Positions 1 through 5,045 of a DNA stretch of 5,045 nt are shown here, in pieces (the stretch's first letter is position 1; the number at the start of each line of letters is the position of its first letter). The stretch lies in contig CAKZUM010000016.1 in NCBI GenBank assembly GCA_937921525.1, forward strand, positions 1 to 5,045. Direction: 5' to 3'. This DNA comes from an uncultured Saprospiraceae bacterium. Its GTDB lineage: Bacteria; Bacteroidota; Bacteroidia; Chitinophagales; Saprospiraceae. The notes beneath the pieces are model-generated. The model saw only the letters and a program-made list of their open reading frames with translations, searched no databases and was not told the origin of the DNA. Position numbers and translations under genes: made by a program.

Positions 1-1
1 A

Positions 2-100
2 CAAATCAACAAATCAGACTTAGCAAAGAATGGCATTTACTTCTATAGCTTAGAGACCGCAGGTCATGTAGTAAAGAAGCGAATGATCTTAATTGATTAA
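2..100 (+). CDS. 3' end of a secreted/surface protein gene with a type IX secretion sorting tail (partial)
   Basis: Only the last 32 codons are in the window, in the frame starting at base 2 and ending with TAA at 98-100. The visible protein end contains NGIYFYSLETAGHVVKKRMI and then LID. This matches the pattern of the Por secretion tail (T9SS type A C-terminal sorting domain): a Gly-Ile-Tyr-Phe-Tyr strand, a short turn with Gly, then a basic Lys-Lys-Arg stretch followed by hydrophobic residues at the very end. In this family the domain directs a Sec-exported protein across the outer membrane through the type IX system, after which the tail is normally removed. The body of the protein, and so its function, lies upstream of the window. 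A strong terminator follows 65 bases after the stop, so this is probably the last gene of its transcript. Confidence 0.85.
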   Translation, partial: QINKSDLAKNGIYFYSLETAGHVVKKRMILID

Positions 101-159
101 ATTTAGTATAGATAATTATTCCATGAAGCATTAGCTTTTAGGATAAAATGTCCATTAAA

Positions 160-198
160 AATAGACCCTCTTAGAATGTTTTCTAAGAGGGTTTTTTT
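160..198 (+). terminator. Rho-independent terminator after the T9SS-tail gene
   Basis: A perfect 10-bp stem, ccctcttaga (166-175) with tctaagaggg (182-191), has a 6-base loop and is followed directly by seven T residues (192-198). An A-rich run before the stem (156-161) gives a shorter U-tract in the other direction, so it may act weakly on the minus strand too. It most likely ends the transcript of the gene stopping at 100. Confidence 0.9.
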
Positions 199-231
199 AT
201 GCAATTTTTTTTCATGCATACTTTCCATTTA

Positions 232-386
232 AGAGCTTGTCTAAAATTTGTACGAACTGATTATCAATAGCTTAGGGTTTTGAGGAAGCATTAAAATTGT
301 TGCCTAGCGAGCTAGGTGACTATTTTAATGCGAACTCAAGTTCCTAAGATATTGGTTATCAGGAAGTAGAAATTTAGACAAGCTCT
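232..386. repeat. 155-bp imperfect palindromic element (MITE-like hairpin)
   Basis: The whole segment folds back on itself. The left end agagcttgtctaaaattt (232-249) is matched by aaatttagacaagctct at the right end (370-386). Inner blocks such as cttagg, gcattaaaat and their complements pair in the same order. The exact centre is the palindrome CCTAGC-GA-GCTAGG (303-316), which coincides with the geometric centre of the element. There is no reading frame worth calling. Long terminal inverted repeats, no coding capacity and an intergenic position fit a non-autonomous (MITE-like) element or a structured intergenic repeat. I see no clear target-site duplication. The family is not recognised. Confidence 0.75.
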
Positions 387-390
387 AAGC

Positions 391-788
391 TAATAAATCT
401 TTAATCAAAAAAAGTAGGTTGCCTTTTTATTTTCAGGTCTTTAAAAGAGAGCTGTGGCTTGTTTAGAAGAAAGAAGAGAGTATAGAATATGTAGACCTAA
501 GTTTTGTGATTAAATCAGTAGTGATGTTGGTTTATATTTTATTAATAATTATTATTTTATATTTATAATTTATTATTGGCATTGTATTTGAAAAAGAATA
601 ATATATAAATGGTTAACAATTATTCTTTAATAAAATTAATCGTTTACTTCCCACCTAGTTAAGACAATACTAAAAAATAGTATCCGTTTCAAAAAATCAC
701 ATTATACCTTTTTGGTTAGCCGAATATTAGATTTGGTTTACTGCTACATATTAAATTTTGTATCTAGTAGACTTATCCTATTATTGCT
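391..788. other. AT-rich non-coding stretch with no recognisable gene
   Basis: About 400 bases with stop codons in all frames and no ORF of useful length. Bases 535-580 are almost pure A/T. I see no tRNA, riboswitch or convincing promoter-gene arrangement. It is probably eroded sequence between repeat elements. Confidence 0.6.
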
Positions 789-890
789 GAAGTTGTTTAA
801 GAATAGCTACGCAACGAGAAACTTAAAAAGTCTTTTTCAGATTCTTCCAATATGTTTTTTTAGAACTGGAAGTGATTTTTGAGCAACTTC
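789..890. repeat. Short palindrome-family element, copy A (102 bp, internally deleted)
   Basis: It begins gaagttgtttaagaat (789-804) and ends atttttgagcaacttc (875-890), which are inverted repeats of one another. From gctacgc (805-811) to the end it aligns, in the same orientation, with the centre and right arm of the larger element at 1210-1388. Shared blocks include gcta-gc, ttaaaaa, tcaga, caatatg, gaact and the terminal caacttc. Copy A therefore looks like a family member that kept one full arm and lost most of the left arm. There is no coding capacity. Confidence 0.6.
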
Positions 891-952
891 TGAAAACAAT
901 TTTTTATTTTTTGAAGACTACAACAAAAAAATAAGATAGAATCACTTATTAG

Positions 953-1031
953 ATTACTGTTTAAAGCCAAATGAAATTTTATTATAATGAACCAATTGAA
1001 CAAGACTACTATGAGTACCAAACGATTTTCC
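953..1031 (+). repeat. 79-bp direct repeat, copy 1, containing a 23-codon micro-ORF
   Basis: This ungapped 79-bp segment recurs 146 bp downstream at 1099-1177 with five differences. It holds an ATG at 971 that opens MKFYYNEPIEQDYYEYQTIF and then PTQ, with a stop at 1040-1042 just beyond the repeat. The peptide is acidic and tyrosine-rich and has no recognisable domain. Its position among mobile-element debris suggests the broken 5' end of a former gene, possibly a transposase, but I do not recognise the family. A short functional peptide cannot be excluded. Confidence 0.6.
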
Positions 1032-1098
1032 CGACACAATAAATATTCTATTCATAACAGACCGTGAGCGATTTAAATAGTTTAAAATTGACTCTGTA

Positions 1099-1177
1099 AT
1101 TACTGTCCAAAGCCAAATGAAATTTTATTACAATGAACCAACTGAACAAGACTACTATGAGTACCAAACGACTTTCC
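1099..1177 (+). repeat. 79-bp direct repeat, copy 2, containing a 22-codon micro-ORF
   Basis: This is the second copy of the segment at 953-1031, 74 of 79 bases identical with no gaps. All five differences are T in copy 1 and C in copy 2. The ATG at 1117 opens MKFYYNEPTEQDYYEYQTTF and then LL, with a stop at 1183-1185. One of the three coding changes is silent (Tyr) and two change Ile to Thr. The sequences after the two copies diverge at once, so the repeat boundary is sharp and the two peptides have different C-termini. Confidence 0.6.
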
Positions 1178-1209
1178 TTTTATAAATACTAAGCTTTCTT
1201 TGTAGTATA

Positions 1210-1388
1210 GAAATTGTTTAAAAATGTCTTTAGGTCCAAGCCTATTCGACATCTGGCGGAAACCATATTGCAAGAACTTGATAAAGACTTTTTTAAGTTT
1301 CGTAGCGTTGCTATGCAGTTTAAAAAAGTAATTCTCAGAATCCTACAATATGATTTTTGAACTCTAAATTACATTTTTAAACAACTTC
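1210..1388. repeat. Short palindrome-family element, copy B (179 bp, near full length)
   Basis: The ends gaaattgtttaaaaatgt (1210-1227) and acatttttaaacaacttc (1371-1388) are inverted repeats matching at 17 of 18 positions. The arms continue to pair imperfectly inward, for example acttttttaa on the left with ttaaaaaagt on the right, around a small central hairpin tagc-gtt-gcta (1303-1313). The left arm carries about 17 extra bases, which puts the hairpin off the geometric centre. One frame is open from 1211 to 1357 and would read ILQELDKDFFKFRSVAMQFK, but it has no plausible start and mostly reflects the palindrome. It is related to copy A at 789-890. Confidence 0.65.
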
Positions 1389-1516
1389 ATATAAAAGAGT
1401 TAGCTGCTACATTTTACCAACTTCGTAAATTAGAATAGAAGAGGTAAGGTCTTTATTTCACCTTATGACTCCTGCTCGATCTATGCTCATGGTTACAATA
1501 AAATAACAAATAGGAA

Positions 1517-1620
1517 CATGATCCAACTACTAAATATCATAGAGAGGTAACTAATCCTTATCGTCCAAAGATACCAGACAATTTGTTGGTGATCTAACTA
1601 TAACCTATATAAATCAATAC
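1517..1620 (+). pseudogene. Probable relic of an IS3-like transposase (OrfB integrase-core region)
   Basis: The frame from 1517 reads HDPTTKYHREVTNPYRPKIP and then DNLLV before a stop at 1595. After a one-base frame change near 1586, the next frame gives VGDLTITYI (1585-1611). In IS3-group OrfB proteins, a TT-x-H/N-P region followed by a P-N-x-V-W-V-x-D-(I/L)-T-Y-I block surrounds the first catalytic Asp of the DDE triad. The pattern here resembles that block with the Trp lost, one frameshift and a short insertion. The remaining two thirds of a transposase are missing, as is any intact upstream part, so the piece is non-functional. The assignment rests on a short motif only and could be wrong. 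Confidence 0.4.
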
Positions 1621-1671
1621 ACTTTGAAACAAGATTAAAGTTTCTAAGATATTAAACTTGTGTATGTCGAA

Positions 1672-1740
1672 AGTGTTGGGGTGCTCGTGAGAATAACTAT
1701 GGAAGATTAAAATTCTGCTTGTTTATCCCAACACTCTTTT
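1672..1740 (+). terminator. Long-loop hairpin followed by a T-rich tract
   Basis: Agtgttggg (1672-1680) pairs perfectly with cccaacact (1727-1735), and a cttttattttttaat tract follows. The 46-base loop is long for a classic intrinsic terminator. It may be a terminator of the vanished insertion element upstream, or the inverted-repeat ends of a small deleted element. No intact gene lies upstream to be terminated. Confidence 0.35.
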
Positions 1741-1905
1741 ATTTTTTAATCAAGTAAAAAATAAACAAATTATTTAATATCAGAAAACATAAAATCTACG
1801 TCAATAACAGGCTAATTGAATTATGTAATTGTTGTTTTAATGGTCTTTAACACACAATATAACAATGCGCATGCAAGATGAAGGGTGTCACTATAATTAT
1901 AGAAT

Positions 1906-2087
1906 CACACTACTGGACATTTTAAAGAGCAGAGAATAGAGAGCAGACCAGCCCGACTGCCGTCAGGCGGGCGGGGAGTAGAGACAGATTTCGTTTAAAA
2001 AATGACGAAATTTCGTTGTTTTCTAATCGAAATACGTCTCTACTCTCTCTTCTCTGCTCTCTGTTCTAAACAATATCCAGTAGTGTG
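1906..2087. repeat. 182-bp palindromic element, left copy, flanking the two-component genes
   Basis: The terminal inverted repeats are cacactactgga (1906-1917) and tccagtagtgtg (2076-2087). Leaving out a 28-bp insertion (1948-1975), the two 77-base arms align without gaps at about 62 positions. They are exactly symmetric around CGAAATTTCG (2006-2015). The arms are built from 7-base purine-rich units on the left (agagcag, agaatag, agagcag, agagtag) and the complementary tctctac/tctctgc type on the right. The same element starts again in direct orientation at 4909. It sits 16 bp past the stop of the hybrid kinase gene, so its hairpin could protect or attenuate that transcript's 3' end, but no U-run follows on the minus strand. 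It has no coding capacity and is MITE-like. Confidence 0.85.
1948..1975. repeat. 28-bp GC-rich palindromic insertion inside the left element copy
   Basis: Compared with the copy at 4909, this segment is extra and falls inside one 7-base unit, between agagcaga and gagtagag. It contains the near-palindrome gcccgactg-ccgt-caggcgggc (1951-1972; one mismatch) and is far richer in G+C than everything around it. It is best explained as the later insertion of a small GC-rich interspersed repeat into an existing palindrome. Confidence 0.75.
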
Positions 2088-2103
2088 CTAGTAAATATAC
2101 AAA

Positions 2104-4137
2104 CTATCTTTTTAATTCTGCCTTAGTCAATATTAAGTATTTCTTGATCTTTGAAAATAATTCTTCTGGTCTAAAAGGTTTTAAGACAAAGTCATCCATG
2201 CCATGTTTCTTATAGCTTTCATCTTTCGCAATATGTGCGTGAGCGGTCATTGCTAAAATTGGTAAATTAGCTACTTCGGGTGGCATATTGTTTCGGATAT
2301 AATCGGTTGCTTCATAGCCATCCATTATTGGCATTTGAATATCCATGAGGACTAAATCAAAAGATTTTTCTTTTAAAAAATCCACGGCAATTTGCCCATT
2401 ATCGGCTATGGTAAGATTAATATTTTTAAATTTCTTTTGTAGGGTCTTTTTAGCAACCAGTTGATTCATTTTATGATCTTCCACCAACAATAAATTGAAG
2501 GGTTGTTCTTCATCAAACTGGAATTCTTCAATATCTGGCGTTCGCTTGATATTATTTTCATTTCCTAGTTCTATCAATAGATCAAAGTAGAATTTTGACC
2601 CATGACCCAAGTCACTAATACAAGCTATTTTGCCGCCTTGCTGCTCTACAATATTTTTACAAATAGCCAATCCTAGTCCTGTACCTTCATATAGTTTCTC
2701 CTTATTTCTAATTCTAGTAAAAGATTCAAAAACAGCATCCGCCTTATCTTTTGGTATACCAATACCTGAATCTTCTACTGTAAATTGCAAATGCACGCCA
2801 CCATCATAATCCGACAATTTGTCTACGTAGATTTTTACATATCCTTCTTCCGTAAATTTAATAGCGTTTCCAACTAAATTTAATAAAACTTGATTCAACC
2901 TAAGTTTATCTGTACGAATAATATTGGGTACGTTGCTGCCGATAAACACTTGAAAATATAGATCCTTTTCTTGTGCCTTATATTGCATTACATTCACCAA
3001 ATTGTCCATTAATTCCTTTAACTCGAAATCTTCTAGCACAAAATTAATCTTTTGATTTTGCATAGAAGAAATCTCCAAAATATCATTTACAATCCCTAGT
3101 AGTATTTCCGAAGATTGTTTAATAGAACTGACCAGTTTAGTTTGTTCTGTGTCTAATTCTGTTTGGACTAAAATATTACTCATGCCAAGTATGGCATTCA
3201 TAGGTGTTCGCATTTCATGGCTAATACTAGCGATGAACTGCTCTTTCATTTTGGCTGAATGTGCGGCTAAATCTCTTGCCTTTCTTAATTGATCTGCTTG
3301 GATAGATTCTGTAATATCTCTAAGGATGCAATTGTAACCAGAAAAGTCTTCTGTCGAAAGCATATTGGCTGACAATTGGCAATTTCTGATTTCCCCATTA
3401 GGTCGAATTACATCAATCCGATAATCAATGATAGACTGTGTTAACTTTAATTTTAAAAGAAATTCATTCTTTCTTTCTGGGGTAATAAAAAAATCATGGA
3501 TGGATTGATTCTGTAAGTTTTCTCTTGATCTTTTAAATAAATTTTCAGTGGATTCATTAAAATCAATTAATTCTCCTGTTAACGTAGAGATATAAATTGA
3601 ATCTTTAGATTGAGTGAAAATTTCTCTATATCGCTTTTGACTTTTGGTCATTTCTACCTCCGTCAACATGGCATGTTGCTGTGTTTCTTCCAGACGTTGT
3701 ATGACTCTATTTCTTTCTATGGCGTACCTAAGTGTTTTTGCTAAAGTATCTGAGTCAACAGCTCCTTTAACTAAAAAATCTTGAGCACCTGCTTTCACCG
3801 CTTGAAGGCCTACATTTTTATCATTTAACCCTGTCATCATGATGACATTAGAGTTAGGAAAATCCGTTTTTAGTTGTTTGAGTGCTTCAAATTTATTGCT
3901 ATCAGGCAGGTAGAGGTCCAATAAGATTACCTCGAATTTTTCTCCATCTTTTAATAATTCATTTGCTGCACCGAAGGTTGTTTTAGTAACGATCTCATAA
4001 TCCCCTAAGTCAGTGTCTTCCAATAAAATTTCTAAGAGTCTCGCATCAGCTGGATTATCCTCAATCAACAAAATTCGCTCATTAGTCGTTGGCTGTTTTA
4101 CTCTTCTAGAGGGTATTATTTTTTCAAAAATACTCAT
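2104..4137 (-). CDS. Soluble hybrid sensor histidine kinase, REC-PAS-HisKA-HATPase-REC
   Basis: The 677-residue protein has no signal peptide or membrane segment, so it should be cytoplasmic. In order, it has an N-terminal receiver (about 21-140; acidic pocket E26/D27, phospho-acceptor D74, T102, K124), a coiled linker, a PAS domain (about 168-278), a second coil, a HisKA domain with SHEMRTPMNAILG (phospho-His H307), and an HATPase domain. The HATPase shows its N box at N420-T429 (LVGNAIKFT with N424), G1 at D456-G460 (DSGIG), an F box at F470-F473 and G2 at G485-G489 (GTGLG). A C-terminal receiver follows (about 547-670; E553/D554, phospho-acceptor D599, T631, K653). All key residues are present. 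The expected route is ATP to H307 to D599, with D74 as a further input or regulatory site. There is no output domain. The start at 4137 lies directly before a sensible N-terminus and has no Shine-Dalgarno sequence, which is normal for Bacteroidota. The gene follows a solo response regulator on the same strand. Confidence 0.93.
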   Translation of the reverse strand: MSIFEKIIPSRRVKQPTTNERILLIEDNPADARLLEILLEDTDLGDYEIVTKTTFGAANELLKDGEKFEVILLDLYLPDSNKFEALKQLKTDFPNSNVIMMTGLNDKNVGLQAVKAGAQDFLVKGAVDSDTLAKTLRYAIERNRVIQRLEETQQHAMLTEVEMTKSQKRYREIFTQSKDSIYISTLTGELIDFNESTENLFKRSRENLQNQSIHDFFITPERKNEFLLKLKLTQSIIDYRIDVIRPNGEIRNCQLSANMLSTEDFSGYNCILRDITESIQADQLRKARDLAAHSAKMKEQFIASISHEMRTPMNAILGMSNILVQTELDTEQTKLVSSIKQSSEILLGIVNDILEISSMQNQKINFVLEDFELKELMDNLVNVMQYKAQEKDLYFQVFIGSNVPNIIRTDKLRLNQVLLNLVGNAIKFTEEGYVKIYVDKLSDYDGGVHLQFTVEDSGIGIPKDKADAVFESFTRIRNKEKLYEGTGLGLAICKNIVEQQGGKIACISDLGHGSKFYFDLLIELGNENNIKRTPDIEEFQFDEEQPFNLLLVEDHKMNQLVAKKTLQKKFKNINLTIADNGQIAVDFLKEKSFDLVLMDIQMPIMDGYEATDYIRNNMPPEVANLPILAMTAHAHIAKDESYKKHGMDDFVLKPFRPEELFSKIKKYLILTKAELKR

Positions 4138-4349
4138 AGCAAATGATTTTTATCTCATACATAGAAAGGGAGATTTAGAGGTGTATTTCTCATGTACATT
4201 TTAAATTAACATACTAGTGTTTATTCCACTTTTATTGTCCAGTAAAAATTAAGTCTTGATTGTAAACGTTTTATAAGCATTCTCAATTCTCCATTCTCAA
4301 TTCTCCATTCTCAATTCTCAATTCTCCATTAAGACCACCGCCCATCCGA
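4138..4349 (-). other. 212-bp gap between response regulator and kinase genes
   Basis: The gap holds the heptamer tract at 4278-4330. Otherwise it is AT-rich sequence with no terminator hairpin and no TAnnTTTG box I can find on the minus strand. The two genes may therefore share one transcript despite the long gap. A promoter for the kinase inside it is possible but not shown. Confidence 0.4.
4278..4330. repeat. Heptamer tandem repeat tract between the two signalling genes
   Basis: The tract is seven contiguous 7-base units plus a partial one on the plus strand, alternating cattctc and aattctc in the order C A C A C A A, and then catt. Read on the coding strand, the units are gagaatg and gagaatt. 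The 14-bp pair is perfect three times over. The tract lies 141 to 193 bases upstream of the kinase start. Copy number could change by slippage. Confidence 0.9.
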
Positions 4350-4766
4350 TTATTGAGCATTCGTTTTATTAACTATTTCTTTCAATTCCATCAGCATACT
4401 TTCTGTCATTGGTTTTTGCTTATAATCGCTAATGACATCCAGTTGACTTGCTTTATCAATATCACTTGGATTTCTGGAAGTAGTTAAAAAGATAATCATG
4501 ACATTTCTTCTTCTAAGTTCTTGGAATATATCATAGTACTTCATTACAAATTCAAAGCCATTATATCTTGGCATATTTACATCTAATACCACTAGACTAG
4601 GATCTATATCGTTCACTTCTTGAAATTCCATTAAAATCTCTAAGGCCTCCTCTATACTTTGTCCAACCAGAATATTGTCTGTAAAGTCTGCCCCCTCAAT
4701 CATATATTTATGATAATAATTGACTGCAGGATCATCGTCAATAAGAACTACATATTTAAATTTCAT
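4350..4766 (-). CDS. Single-domain response regulator (CheY/Spo0F-like receiver)
   Basis: The 138-residue protein is one receiver domain with nothing after its last helix. The acidic Mg-binding cluster is LIDDDP (D10-D12), the phospho-acceptor is D62 in VVLDVNMPRYNGFEF, the switch Thr is T95 or T96 in FLTTS, and the conserved Lys is K118 in the KQKP motif. All catalytic positions are present. With no output domain, it must act by protein contact or as a phosphate shuttle, as known for CheY and Spo0F types. Its gene precedes the hybrid kinase on the same strand, 212 bp away, which suggests it works with that kinase. The start at 4766 gives a standard receiver N-terminus (MKFKYVVLIDDD). The leader is A-rich with no Shine-Dalgarno sequence. 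The partner assignment is inferred from position. Confidence 0.92.
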   Translation of the reverse strand: MKFKYVVLIDDDPAVNYYHKYMIEGADFTDNILVGQSIEEALEILMEFQEVNDIDPSLVVLDVNMPRYNGFEFVMKYYDIFQELRRRNVMIIFLTTSRNPSDIDKASQLDVISDYKQKPMTESMLMELKEIVNKTNAQ

Positions 4767-4803
4767 TCTTTATTTTTTGTCGTTACTTAAATAAATATTT
4801 ACT

Positions 4804-4835
4804 CAAATATAAACCCTTAAAAAATAGAAAAGAAA
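4804..4835 (-). promoter_or_regulatory. Candidate Bacteroidota promoter for the response regulator gene
   Basis: On the minus strand, TATATTTG (4811-4804) is an exact match to the TAnnTTTG -7 box of Bacteroidota primary-sigma promoters. A weak -33 candidate, TTTC, lies at 4835-4832 with a 20-base spacer. The box is 37 bases before the start codon at 4766, which leaves a short A/T-rich leader. The -33 element is poor, so this is a prediction only. Confidence 0.5.
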
Positions 4836-4908
4836 CCTTACTTAATCTTTTATTATCCGATAAAAATCAGGTTAATAAGGATATAAATAAAGTGCCATTT
4901 ATCCATTT

Positions 4909-5045
4909 CACACTACTGGACATTTTAAAGAGCAGAGAATAGAGAGCAGAGAGTAGAGACAGATTTCGTTTAAAAAAATGACGAAATTTCGTTGTTTTCT
5001 AATCGAAATACGTCTCTACTCTCTCTTCTCTGCTCTCTGTTCTAA
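4909..5045. repeat. Palindromic element, right copy (cut by the window end)
   Basis: This is a direct repeat of the element at 1906-2087. Apart from lacking the 28-bp insertion and having one extra A in the A-run (4972-4978), it matches base for base up to the window end. It begins cacactactgga (4909-4920), has the uninterrupted left-arm heptamers at 4929-4956, and the same centre CGAAATTTCG (4982-4991). By symmetry about 18 more bases, ending in ccagtagtgtg, should follow outside the window. It lies upstream of the response regulator promoter. Confidence 0.88.

Noticed and set aside
728..735. TAGATTTG, a match to the Bacteroidota -7 box on the plus strand
   Set aside because: The nearest TTTG is only 13 bases upstream, too close for a -33 box, and no gene follows downstream. 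It is probably chance in AT-rich DNA.
1224..1331. 35-codon ORF starting at the ATG inside the left inverted repeat of element B
   Set aside because: The sequence is dominated by the palindrome arms, and the related element A does not preserve this frame. There is no sign of coding selection.
1906..2087. Palindrome considered as the intrinsic terminator of the kinase gene
   Set aside because: The hairpin is much longer than a terminator stem, no U-run follows it on the minus strand, and the same element lies upstream of the regulator gene. It is a repeat first, though it may affect the 3' end of the mRNA.
4013..4204. 63-codon plus-strand open frame antisense to the kinase start
   Set aside because: It overlaps the well-supported N-terminal receiver of the kinase on the other strand and has no recognisable domain. 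It is a shadow of the real gene.
4215..4247. ctagtgttta and tgtccagtaa fragments resembling the ends of the flanking palindrome
   Set aside because: The matches are only 6 to 8 bases long and not in a consistent arrangement, so they are likely chance.
4278..4330. Tandem repeat considered as a CRISPR array
   Set aside because: The units are 7 bases long with no spacers, and no cas genes are present.

Overview
The window looks like a low-GC chromosomal segment of a member of the Bacteroidota. Two signs support this. The first 100 bases encode the end of a protein with a type IX secretion (Por secretion tail) sorting signal, and the only full genes start behind A/T-rich leaders without Shine-Dalgarno sequences. 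One of these leaders also contains a TAnnTTTG-type -7 box. I cannot name a genus.

Layout. Bases 2-100 are the 3' end of a secreted or surface protein gene on the plus strand, followed by a strong intrinsic terminator (about 160-198). Bases 200-2100 hold no intact gene. They contain a 155-bp near-symmetric palindrome (232-386), an AT-rich spacer, two related palindromic elements (789-890 and 1210-1388), a duplicated 79-bp segment with a micro-ORF (953-1031 and 1099-1177), a probable relic of an IS3-like transposase (about 1517-1620), a hairpin (1672-1735), and a 182-bp palindrome (1906-2087). This is a graveyard or landing zone of small repeat elements.

Bases 2104-4766 hold two signalling genes on the minus strand. 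A single-domain response regulator (4766-4350) comes first. A soluble hybrid histidine kinase of architecture REC-PAS-HisKA-HATPase-REC (4137-2104) lies 212 bp downstream. All phosphotransfer residues appear intact. The pair probably forms a cytoplasmic multi-step phosphorelay, but neither protein has a DNA-binding or enzymatic output domain, so the final target is not visible here. A heptamer tandem repeat tract (4278-4330) sits in the gap between the two genes.

The most striking structural point is that the two-gene cassette is bracketed by two directly repeated copies of one palindromic element (1906-2087, and 4909 to the window end). Both are built on inverted arms made of purine-rich 7-base units. 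The left copy carries a 28-bp GC-rich insertion that the right copy lacks. Without that insertion, the left copy is exactly symmetric around CGAAATTTCG.
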